This document shows, one piece after another, positions 47,270-54,827 of a DNA stretch of 64,000 bases. Numbering within the stretch: position 1 is the first letter of the stretch; the number at the start of each line of letters is the position of its first letter. The DNA lies in assembly GCF_900112425.1 (NCBI RefSeq), contig NZ_FOLP01000004.1, forward strand, positions 496,001 through 560,000, in the 5' to 3' direction. The notes beneath the pieces are model-generated. The model made no database searches. It saw only the letters and a list, made by a program, of their open reading frames with translations, and had not been told where the DNA came from. The DNA comes from Variovorax sp. OK212 (GTDB taxonomy: Bacteria > Pseudomonadota > Gammaproteobacteria > Burkholderiales > Burkholderiaceae_C). The position numbers and the translations under genes were made by a program.

Positions 47270-49285
47270 TCAGCCGACGTGCAACTGCCGCCGCGTGGTG
47301 AGCAGCGCACGCAGCTTGGCCGGCGCGACCGGCTTGGTCAGCAGCATCACGCCGCCATGGCGCAGGCGCTGCAGCACCTCGGGCCCGGTGGCGCCCGACA
47401 CCAGCACCGCGAGCGCGTCGGGCTGCAGGCGCTTGGCCGCGTCGATCACGTCGACACCGTCGCCGTCGCCCGCCAGCTGCAGGTCGCACAGCACGGCGTC
47501 GTAATGCAGGTCGCCGGTGCCCAGCCGCGCGATGGCCTCGGCGCCGGTGGTCACGCATTCGACCTCGCAGCCCCATTGCGCCAGCAAGGTGCGGCTGCCG
47601 TCGAGGATGGCCGGGTCGTCGTCCACCACCAGGCAGCGCAGCCCGGCCAGCGGCGCCGGTGCGAGCGGCGGCGGCTCGGGCGGCACCACGTCGGCCAGCC
47701 GCGCGGCCGGCAGCGTGAACGCGAAGGTGCTGCCCGCCTGCAGCGCCGAGCGCACGGTGATGCGCGTGCCCAGCAGCGCTGCAATGCGCGCGCAGATGGC
47801 CAGCCCCAGGCCGAAGCCGCGGCGGCGGTCGCGCTCGGTGTTGGCCACCTGGTAGAACTCCTCGAAGATGCGGCCCTGGTGGATGGGCGCGATGCCCACG
47901 CCGTTGTCGCGCACCTCGATGCGCACGCCGGCCGGGCTGCGCCGCGCGGCCACCAGCACGCTGCCGCCTTCGGGCGCATGGCGCAGCGCATTGGCCACCA
48001 GGTTGCCGACGATGCGCTGCAGCATCGACGCGTCGGTGCGCACCGCCAGGCCGCGGTCGCTCCAGCGCAGCCGCACGCGGGCCTCGGCGGCGGTGGCGGC
48101 GTGCTGCGCGTCGAGCTGGTCGAAGAGCGACGCCAGCGACACCTTGGCGATCGACGGCGTGAGCACCTGCGCGTCGAGCCGCGAAATTTCCAGCAGGTCG
48201 TCGAGCAGCACGCCCATGAACTCGGTGCTTTCCTGCAGCCGCAGCACGGCCGGGCGCTGCGCGGGCGAGGCGCCCGGCAGCAGGCCGTCGATGAACAGGC
48301 CCATGGCGTGCAGCGGCTGGCGCAGGTCGTGGCTGGCCGCGGCCAGGAAACGCGCGCGCGAGAGCGCGGCCTGCTCGGCCTCGGCCATGCGCTGCAGGGC
48401 CACAGCGGTGGCCTCGCGCACGCGGTCTTCGCTGATCTGGCGGTTGCTCTGCAGGCGCTCGGCCAGGCGGTCGATGTCGTGCGCGAGCACCGCGAGCTCG
48501 TGCGTGCCGCGCGTGCCGCCCTCGACCACGTCGCAGCGCACCTCGAAATGGCCGGCCTCCAGCGCGGCCACGGTGCGCGACACGCGCCGCAGCGGCCGCG
48601 CCACCGTGCGCGCCATGTGGCGCACCGAGGCCCACGCCGCCATCAGCGCGACCAGCGCGATGCCGACGCCCGCGAACAGCGAGCGGCTGCGCTCGCGCGC
48701 GTAGGCGGTGGTGTCGCGAAAGGTCTGCACCAGCCCGATGGGCGTGTCGCCCGCCGCGGTGGAGCCCGCGGGCGCGAAGGCGCTGGCGCGCGAGGCTTCG
48801 CGCAGCGTGACCGGCGAGGTGAACATGCGCAGCTGCGCCAGCGAGGTGGTCTTGGGCCCGGCCGTGACGTACACGCCGGCGCTGTTGCTGATCTCCACGC
48901 GCGTCACCTGCCCGCCGCGCAGCGCGGCATTGGCCACGTTCTGCAGCGCCGGCAGGTCGCCCGCGTAGAGGCTCAGGTCGGACATGGCCGCCACCTGGCG
49001 CGCCACCGCCTGGCCCTCGGCGTCGAAGGCGGCTTCCAGCGTCTGCAGCCGGTTGTGCGTGAACCAGCCGGTGAGCGCCAGCGCCACCGCGGCGCACGGC
49101 ACCACGCCCAGGCGGAACAGGTCGCGCTGCAGGTTGCCCCGCACGACGAGGGTGTGGGGCGACTGCGCCGGGGCGGGCGACAGGCCCGGCGAGATCGCTG
49201 GAGACATGACAGGGGTGGGCACGGGCGTGCCGGCGCCGTTCGCCCCGGCGGCTGCCGGCCCGTGGGAGGGCGGCACGGTGCTCAT
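47270..49285 (-). CDS. hybrid histidine kinase with periplasmic sensor region
   Basis: 671 residues. A proline-rich N-terminus (~1-50), one membrane segment (LGVVPCAAVALALTGWF), a ~130-residue periplasmic region, a second membrane segment (SLFAGVGIALVALMAAW) and a HAMP linker lead to the HisKA domain with His319 (AAASHDLRQPLHAMG). The ATPase domain has DNGVGI and FGLGLAI. A C-terminal receiver has VVDDDPAILDG, the phospho-acceptor Asp601 (VLCDLQLAG) and LTKPVAP. The ATGA overlap with the upstream DUF534-like binding-protein gene suggests that this protein reports ligand state to the kinase. No separate response regulator is next to it. Confidence 0.93.
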   Translation of the reverse strand: MSTVPPSHGPAAAGANGAGTPVPTPVMSPAISPGLSPAPAQSPHTLVVRGNLQRDLFRLGVVPCAAVALALTGWFTHNRLQTLEAAFDAEGQAVARQVAAMSDLSLYAGDLPALQNVANAALRGGQVTRVEISNSAGVYVTAGPKTTSLAQLRMFTSPVTLREASRASAFAPAGSTAAGDTPIGLVQTFRDTTAYARERSRSLFAGVGIALVALMAAWASVRHMARTVARPLRRVSRTVAALEAGHFEVRCDVVEGGTRGTHELAVLAHDIDRLAERLQSNRQISEDRVREATAVALQRMAEAEQAALSRARFLAAASHDLRQPLHAMGLFIDGLLPGASPAQRPAVLRLQESTEFMGVLLDDLLEISRLDAQVLTPSIAKVSLASLFDQLDAQHAATAAEARVRLRWSDRGLAVRTDASMLQRIVGNLVANALRHAPEGGSVLVAARRSPAGVRIEVRDNGVGIAPIHQGRIFEEFYQVANTERDRRRGFGLGLAICARIAALLGTRITVRSALQAGSTFAFTLPAARLADVVPPEPPPLAPAPLAGLRCLVVDDDPAILDGSRTLLAQWGCEVECVTTGAEAIARLGTGDLHYDAVLCDLQLAGDGDGVDVIDAAKRLQPDALAVLVSGATGPEVLQRLRHGGVMLLTKPVAPAKLRALLTTRRQLHVG

Positions 49286-50358
49286 CGCGGCGCCGCAATC
49301 CGCTCGGTGAGCTCCCGTTCCTCCGGCACCCGCAGGCCGAGCCCGCGTGCCACAGTGGCGTTGACGCGCACGGTGGCGGGTGTGGCCGCTTCCACCAGCG
49401 GCGCGTTGTTGCTGCTTGCGGTGCCGGCGCTGGCCACCTTCTGGCCGAGCAGCCGCGCCTGCTGCGCGAGCTGCGACGGTGTCGAAACGGCCGCGGCGAG
49501 ACCGCCCGAACGCACCAGCCCCTCGCTGGCGCCGAACACCGGCAGGCCCGCGCTCGCGCCGGCGCGCAGCACCGACAGCGTGGCCGCCTGGTTGTCGCCG
49601 ATCAGGTCGGGCAGCACCATCAGCGCGTCGCTCAGCGGCACCACCTGGCGCAGGGCCGTGGCCAGCGAGGTGGCGTCGGGCGCGTATTCCACGCGCACGT
49701 CCCAGGCCGGGTTGGCGCCCTGGGCCGCGCGTTGCAGCTCGCGCACCAGCGGCTCCGACTCGGAGGTGGCGATCACGCCGATGCGGCGCTTCTGCGGCAG
49801 CACCGCGTTGATCAGCGCCAGTTGGTCGGCCATGGCCGGATCGCGCAGCAGCACGCCCACGCGGCGGTCGCTGCGGCGCAGGGCGGGGCTGGCGGCCTTG
49901 AGCGACTCGTACTCGAGCCGGCTGAGCATCGCCAGCACCAGCGGCTCCTGGCCCGGGCGCTCGACGGCGGCGCGCGCGGCGGCGGGGCCCACGGCCATGG
50001 TGATCGGTGCGTCGGCGGCGCTGCGCAGGCTGCGCGTGCGCACGCCTGCGTTGGCGGCGCGCTCGGTGTCGGTGCTGGCCGCTTCGGCGGTCTGCTGCTG
50101 TTGTGGCTGTGCGTCGGCGCCGCCGGGCGCCAGCCGCACCAGCTCGAACTTGCCGCCGGGCTCCTGGTCCGCGCGCAGCTGCTGCACGAACTCCGAGGAC
50201 GCCGCGGCGTCGTCGCCCATCAGCACCGTGAGGCCGGCGGCAGAGGCGCTCCCGCCGAAGCCGGCGACACCCAGCACCAGCACCACCGGCATGGCGCGGG
50301 CAGCTTGGCACAGCCTTCCGAAGAGGGGCTGTAAGGTGGGTTTCACGGCAAAAAACAT
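49282..50358 (-). CDS. exported ABC-type substrate-binding protein (DUF534-like), orphan
   Basis: 358 residues. The signal peptide is FGRLCQAARAMPVVLVLGVAGFGGSASAAG-like (split across ~10-38), cleaved after A-S-A. The mature part has the type-I periplasmic fold with KRRIGVIATSESEPLVRELQ, VVPLSDALMVLPDLI and GLPVFGASEGLV, typical of ABC_sub_bind (DUF534) proteins. No permease or ATPase genes are adjacent; instead the next gene, overlapping by ATGA, is a hybrid histidine kinase. It is thus probably a ligand sensor subunit. The start at 50358 (MFFAV) gives the best signal peptide; an ATG at 50391 is possible. Confidence 0.82.
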   Translation of the reverse strand: MFFAVKPTLQPLFGRLCQAARAMPVVLVLGVAGFGGSASAAGLTVLMGDDAAASSEFVQQLRADQEPGGKFELVRLAPGGADAQPQQQQTAEAASTDTERAANAGVRTRSLRSAADAPITMAVGPAAARAAVERPGQEPLVLAMLSRLEYESLKAASPALRRSDRRVGVLLRDPAMADQLALINAVLPQKRRIGVIATSESEPLVRELQRAAQGANPAWDVRVEYAPDATSLATALRQVVPLSDALMVLPDLIGDNQAATLSVLRAGASAGLPVFGASEGLVRSGGLAAAVSTPSQLAQQARLLGQKVASAGTASSNNAPLVEAATPATVRVNATVARGLGLRVPEERELTERIAAPR

Positions 50359-50512
50359 GGACTGCGTCCGCAGCGAGGGGCGATGATCCAATGTAAGGAC
50401 GGGCCCCGCTTCGCGCGATAAGGCGGAGGGCTTATGTCAACGTCGGCCAAGGCCTGCCAGCGTGACGAATTTCACATGCTGGCAGCCGCTCGGCCTATCT
50501 CCGACGCACTAC

Positions 50513-52411
50513 CTACACACCTACCGCCAGCGCCGCGGCCGCGCGCTGCGCCTGGATCGCCTGGCGCAGCACGCGCGGCGACACCGGTTTGTAGAGCACG
50601 GTGATGCCCGCGCTCGCCACTTCGCGCAACCGGTCGGGCTTGGTCTCGCCCGTCACCAGCAGCCGCGCGGTGCCGGCGCCGATGCCGCGCGGGTGGCGCT
50701 CGAGCGCGCCGATCACGTCCAGGCCGTTGTCGCCGCCCTGCAGCAGCAGGTCGCTGATGACCACGTCGGGCGGCTGCGCCCAGCCGTCGGCCAGCGACAG
50801 CGCCTCGGCGCGCGTCTGCGCGGGCATCACCTGCGCGCCCCAGTTACCGAGCACCACCGTGAGCCCTTCGAGGATGGTGCGCTCGTCGTCGATCACCAGG
50901 ATGCGCACGCCGGCCAGGCTTTCCTCTTCCTCGATGGCGGCGACCGCGGGGGACACCGCCGACGGCGGCAGCGCGGCCGGCGCCGAGCGCACCAGCACCC
51001 GCACGCAGGTGCCCTTGTTGACGCGCGAGCTGAGCTCCACGCGCGTGTTCAGCAGCTCGGCCAGCCGCTGCACCGTGGCCAGGCCCAGGCCCATGCCGCG
51101 CGTGCCGCGGCTGTCGCGCGCCGCCTGCCGGCCGGTGGGCTCCACCTGGTAGAACTCCTCGAACACGCGCGCCTGGTGCTGCCGGGCGATGCCCACGCCG
51201 GTGTCGACCACGTCGATGCGCACGCCCTTGCCGCGCCGGCGCGCGCCGATCAGCACGCCGCCCTCGATGGTGTGGCGCAGCGAGTTCGACACCAGGTTGT
51301 TCAGGATGCGCGAGAGCATCACGTAGTCGCAGCGCACCCACAGCTCGGTCTTGCGCACCACCAGCCGCAGGCCCTGCTGCTCGGCCACCGGGCGGAAGTT
51401 GCGGCTGATCTCGTCGAACAGGCGGTCCAGCGGAAAGTCGATCCACTGCGGCTGCAGCACGCCCGCGTCGAGCTGCGACAGGTTCAGCAGCTCGGAGAAC
51501 AGCCGGTCGAGCGAATCGACGCACTCGCGGATGTGGCCGATGCGCTGCAGCTTCACCGGGTCGGTCTCGCCGTTGGCCAGCCCGTCGGAGAACAGCGTGA
51601 GCGCATGCAGCGGCTGGCGCAGGTCGTGGCTGGCGGCGGCCAGCAGGCGGGTCTTGGCCTGGCTGGCCACCTCGAGCTGCGCGTTCTTGCGCGCCAGCTC
51701 GGCCGTGGCGTCGTTGATGCGGCTTTGCAGCAGCCGGTGGCTTTCCGCGAGCGCGCGCGCGGCCTGGTTGAAGCCGTGCTGCAGGTGGCGCACTTCCGAC
51801 GTGCCCTCGATGGCCACGCTGGCGTCCTCGCCCGCGCCCAGGCGGTCGACCGCCTGGCCCAGCGCGCGGATCGGCTCGCTGATGCGCCGGGCCGCCCACC
51901 AGCCCGCCAGGCCCACGCCGATCATGCTGATCGCCAGCACCAGCCCCACGTTGAACCACACCGAGCGGCGCGCGTTCTGCACCGCCGCCAGGCTCATCTC
52001 GACCATCACCTTGCCGTTGTGGCGGCCGTCGTCGCTCACGATGGGCACCACCACCTGCAGGCCTTCGCCGCGGGCGCGGTCCATGGTCTCGGAGTTGGCG
52101 ACGATCTCGCCGTCTTCCGTCCAGATCTGCACCTGCTGCACGTTGGGCTGGTAGGTGCCCGACTGGGCGGTGCGCTGCAGGGCGCGGCGGTCCATGCGTG
52201 CCAGCGGCGCCTGCGCCACCGTGGCCACCTGCAGCGCCACCGTCTGCGCATTGGCGCGCATCAGCTCGGTGAGGTTGCCCAGGTGTTGGCGCGTCAGCAC
52301 CGCGATGGCCGCCAGCGTTGCCAGCGTGGCCGGCACCAGCGCCAGCAGGATCAGCTGCTGGGCGAAGGTCAGGCGGGCCAGGCTGCGAAGGACGCGGAAG
52401 TTCCAGTTCAT
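50513..52411 (-). CDS. hybrid histidine kinase beside PhnD-like binding proteins
   Basis: 632 residues. First membrane segment QLILLALVPATLATLAAIAVL, a ~120-residue periplasmic domain (QVQIWTEDGEIVANSETM), second segment SVWFNVGLVLAISMIGVGLAGW and a HAMP linker. The HisKA domain has His262 (AAASHDLRQPLHAL); the ATPase domain has DTGVGI and GMGLGLATVQ. The receiver has LVIDDERTILEG with Asp554 (VISDLLLQG) and LYKPVSP. It is divergent from two PhnD-like receptor genes that have no transporter, which suggests a receptor-coupled kinase. It has the same core architecture as the kinase at 47270-49285, so they are paralogues. Confidence 0.93.
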   Translation of the reverse strand: MNWNFRVLRSLARLTFAQQLILLALVPATLATLAAIAVLTRQHLGNLTELMRANAQTVALQVATVAQAPLARMDRRALQRTAQSGTYQPNVQQVQIWTEDGEIVANSETMDRARGEGLQVVVPIVSDDGRHNGKVMVEMSLAAVQNARRSVWFNVGLVLAISMIGVGLAGWWAARRISEPIRALGQAVDRLGAGEDASVAIEGTSEVRHLQHGFNQAARALAESHRLLQSRINDATAELARKNAQLEVASQAKTRLLAAASHDLRQPLHALTLFSDGLANGETDPVKLQRIGHIRECVDSLDRLFSELLNLSQLDAGVLQPQWIDFPLDRLFDEISRNFRPVAEQQGLRLVVRKTELWVRCDYVMLSRILNNLVSNSLRHTIEGGVLIGARRRGKGVRIDVVDTGVGIARQHQARVFEEFYQVEPTGRQAARDSRGTRGMGLGLATVQRLAELLNTRVELSSRVNKGTCVRVLVRSAPAALPPSAVSPAVAAIEEEESLAGVRILVIDDERTILEGLTVVLGNWGAQVMPAQTRAEALSLADGWAQPPDVVISDLLLQGGDNGLDVIGALERHPRGIGAGTARLLVTGETKPDRLREVASAGITVLYKPVSPRVLRQAIQAQRAAAALAVGV

Positions 52412-52551
52412 GAGGGCGGCGGACGGCGGCGGCGTCGGGTGGAGGCCGAGCTTGGGAGTCTCTTTCTGAACGGGGAAGACAGGAAAAACATCACGAAGAT
52501 TGTTAGCAATTGATATCTAATGACGTCCGCGCCGCCATGTTAGACCCGCCG

Positions 52552-53619
52552 ATGCGCAACGGCTCTATGTCTTTCGGTTCACAAATGCAGGCTTTCTTGC
52601 GCCGGTTTACCGATCTGCCCGCCGCCTTGCGCGCGCTGGCGACCGCATTGTTCATGGGGCTGCCGCTGTGGGCGACGGCCCAGGTCAGCCCGCTGGACGG
52701 GCCGGTGCGCTTCGGCATCCTGCCGCTGGGCGGCGCCTTCGAGTCGCGCAGCGACTGGGACCCGCTGCTGACCGAACTCAGCCGCGCCATCAACCGGCCG
52801 GTGAGCGTGCTGTCGGTCAACTCCTATGAGGCGCTGGAGCAGGCCATCCAGCGCGACGAGGTCGACATGGCCTTCCTGTCCGGAAAGATGGCGCTCGACG
52901 CCGTGACCCAGCGCCGCATGAAGGTGGTGGCCCAGGTGGTGCGCCACGACGGCCTGCCCGGTTACCGGGCGCTGCTGCTGGCGCGCAAGGCGCCGCCGCT
53001 GAACTCGCTGAAGAACCTGCTGGAGCAGCCCGAGCACTGGCGGCTGGCGCGCGGCGAGCGGCAGTCGGTGTCGGGCTTCATCGTGCCGCAGCTGCAGTTC
53101 TTCCTGCCGAACCACATCGCGATGGAGACCCGCTTCAGCAGCGAGATCGTGGGCACCCACCAGACCACCGCGCTGGCCGTGGCCAACAGCGAGGCCGACG
53201 TGGCCACCAACAACACCGCCGACTTCGAGCGCTTCAGGCTGCGCTTTCCGGCCGAGGCCGAGCGGCTGCAGGTGCTGTGGCAGTCTGAGCTGATCCCGCA
53301 TGCGCAGATCGTGGTGCGGCGCGAGTACCCGGCCGACCTGCGCAAGCGCGTGCAGGCCTTCCTGACCGGCTACGGCCGCGCCAAGGGCGCGCGCGGCGAT
53401 GCCGAGCGCGTGGTGCTCAAGTCGCTGCACGACCTGGCGGGCTTCGTTGCCGCCGACAACAGCTCGCTGCAGCCCGCCGCCAGGCTGGCCTACCAGCTGG
53501 CCAGGCAGAACGCCATGACCGCGCAGTGGGTGAACGACGCCGCGCGCGAAGCCCGGCTGCAGCGCATCGAGAGCGGGTATGCGGAGCAGGTCGGCGTGCT
53601 GAAGGACGTGTCGCCTTGA
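52552..53619 (+). CDS. PhnD-like periplasmic binding protein, first of tandem pair
   Basis: 355 residues from the ATG at 52552 (52537 or 52567 also possible). A hydrophobic export segment lies near residues 20-43 (ALRALATALFMGLPLWATAQ). The mature part has RFGILPLGGAFESR, DEVDMAFLSGKMALDAV and GTHQTTALAVANSEADVATNN, matching the phosphonate/phosphate receptor (PhnD) type, where the A-x-x-x-D-V-A-T-N element lines the ligand pocket. No PhnC or PhnE genes are present. It is highly similar to the next gene, so a tandem duplication. Divergent from the hybrid kinase. Confidence 0.85.
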   Translation: MRNGSMSFGSQMQAFLRRFTDLPAALRALATALFMGLPLWATAQVSPLDGPVRFGILPLGGAFESRSDWDPLLTELSRAINRPVSVLSVNSYEALEQAIQRDEVDMAFLSGKMALDAVTQRRMKVVAQVVRHDGLPGYRALLLARKAPPLNSLKNLLEQPEHWRLARGERQSVSGFIVPQLQFFLPNHIAMETRFSSEIVGTHQTTALAVANSEADVATNNTADFERFRLRFPAEAERLQVLWQSELIPHAQIVVRREYPADLRKRVQAFLTGYGRAKGARGDAERVVLKSLHDLAGFVAADNSSLQPAARLAYQLARQNAMTAQWVNDAAREARLQRIESGYAEQVGVLKDVSP

Positions 53620-54692
53620 AGCGCGGGTCTTGCCTGCCGGCCTTGCTGCAGGCCCTTGCGCTGGCGGGCGCCTTGCTGGCGGGGCACGTGCCGGCGGCGG
53701 CGCAGGGCGTGATCGTGCTGCCCGAGAAAGTCGACAAAGCCGACAAAGCCGAAAAGGCGGGGACCGCCTCCGTCAAGCTGATCCGCTTCGGCGTGCTGCC
53801 GCTGGGCGGCACCGTCGAGTCGCGCGCGCTGTGGACGCCGCTCATGGCCGACATGAGCCGTACCCTGGGCATTCCGGTGAGCGCCTACTCGGTGCCGTCG
53901 TACGAGGAGCTGGACCGCGCCATCGGCCGCGACGAGATCGACATGGCCTTCCTGTCGGCCAAGATGGCGCTCGACGCCGTGATGCAGCGGCGCATGAAGG
54001 TGGTGGCGCAGATCGCGCGGCACCCGGACGTGCCCGAGCACCGCGCCGTGCTGCTGGCGCGCAAGGCCGGCCCGCTCAACACGCTCGAAGGCCTGCTCGC
54101 GCAGCCCGAGAAATGGCGGCTCGCGCGCGGCGACAGCCGCTCGGTCACCGGGTTCGTCGTGCCGCAGAGCCAGCTCTTCCTGCCGCACAACATCGAGATG
54201 GAGACGCGCTTTCGCAGCGAGTTCGTCGGCACCCACCAGGCCACCGCGCTGGCCGTGGCGAACGGCGACGCCGACGTTGCCACCAACAACACCACCGACT
54301 TCGAGCGCTTCCGCCAGCAGTTCCCGGTCGAGGCCGAGCGGCTCCAGGTGATCTGGCAGTCCGAGCCGCCGCCCGGCGCGCCGATGGTGGTGCGGCGCGA
54401 CTACCCGCCCGAGTTCCAGGCACGGCTGCAGGCCTTCCTGACCGGCTACGGAAAAGGCAAGGGCACGCGCGTGAATGCCGAGCGCGAAGTGCTGAAGACC
54501 CTGCGCGCGGCGTACGGCTACGTTGCCGCCGACGACAGCGCCCTGCTGCCCGAAGCGCGGCTGGAGCACGAGCTGGGCCGGCAGCGCGCGATGGCCGCGT
54601 CGTGGGTCAACGAGGCTGCCCGCGAGCAGCGGCTGCAGCGCATCGAGAAGACCTATGCGGAGCAGGTCGAGGTGTTGCGCGCCGGCCGGTGA
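53616..54692 (+). CDS. PhnD-like periplasmic binding protein, second of tandem pair (TTG start)
   Basis: 358 residues. The signal peptide is LPALLQALALAGALLAGHVPAAA, cleaved after A-A-A, then an insertion of Asp/Lys/Ala repeats (VDKADKAEKAG) not found in the first copy. The remainder parallels it: RFGVLPLGGTVESR, DEIDMAFLSAKMALDAV, GTHQATALAVANGDADVATNN. The best start is TTG at 53616, overlapping the previous TGA (TTGA) with AAGGA about 9 bp upstream; no in-frame ATG precedes the signal peptide. The two receptors may bind different ligands or form a pair for the kinase. Ligand unknown. Confidence 0.85.
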   Translation: MKRGSCLPALLQALALAGALLAGHVPAAAQGVIVLPEKVDKADKAEKAGTASVKLIRFGVLPLGGTVESRALWTPLMADMSRTLGIPVSAYSVPSYEELDRAIGRDEIDMAFLSAKMALDAVMQRRMKVVAQIARHPDVPEHRAVLLARKAGPLNTLEGLLAQPEKWRLARGDSRSVTGFVVPQSQLFLPHNIEMETRFRSEFVGTHQATALAVANGDADVATNNTTDFERFRQQFPVEAERLQVIWQSEPPPGAPMVVRRDYPPEFQARLQAFLTGYGKGKGTRVNAEREVLKTLRAAYGYVAADDSALLPEARLEHELGRQRAMAASWVNEAAREQRLQRIEKTYAEQVEVLRAGR

Positions 54693-54751
54693 CGGCGTGG
54701 CCATGACATATCCCGCGTTTTTTCAGCCTCTGTGACCGCAAGCCGGCCGGC

Positions 54752-54827
54752 GTGACCATTGTTTGCAGTGCGCGCGGCGAGGGCCCCGCAAACTGCCGCG
54801 ACTGTGTTTCCGAGATGGAAGTCGTCG
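54752..54827 (+). promoter_or_regulatory. conserved vgrG leader with GTTTGC-N21-GCAAAC dyad, copy 2
   Basis: Arms at 54761-54766 and 54788-54793, spacing 21 bp, 34 bp between the dyad and the ATG. Blocks identical to the leader at 35786-35862: ATTGTTTGCAGTGCG, CGCAAACTGCCGCGAC and GGAAGTCGTCG. Between the dyad and the start the two copies differ, which argues that the dyad itself is under selection, although recent duplication could also explain the similarity. Confidence 0.6.
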
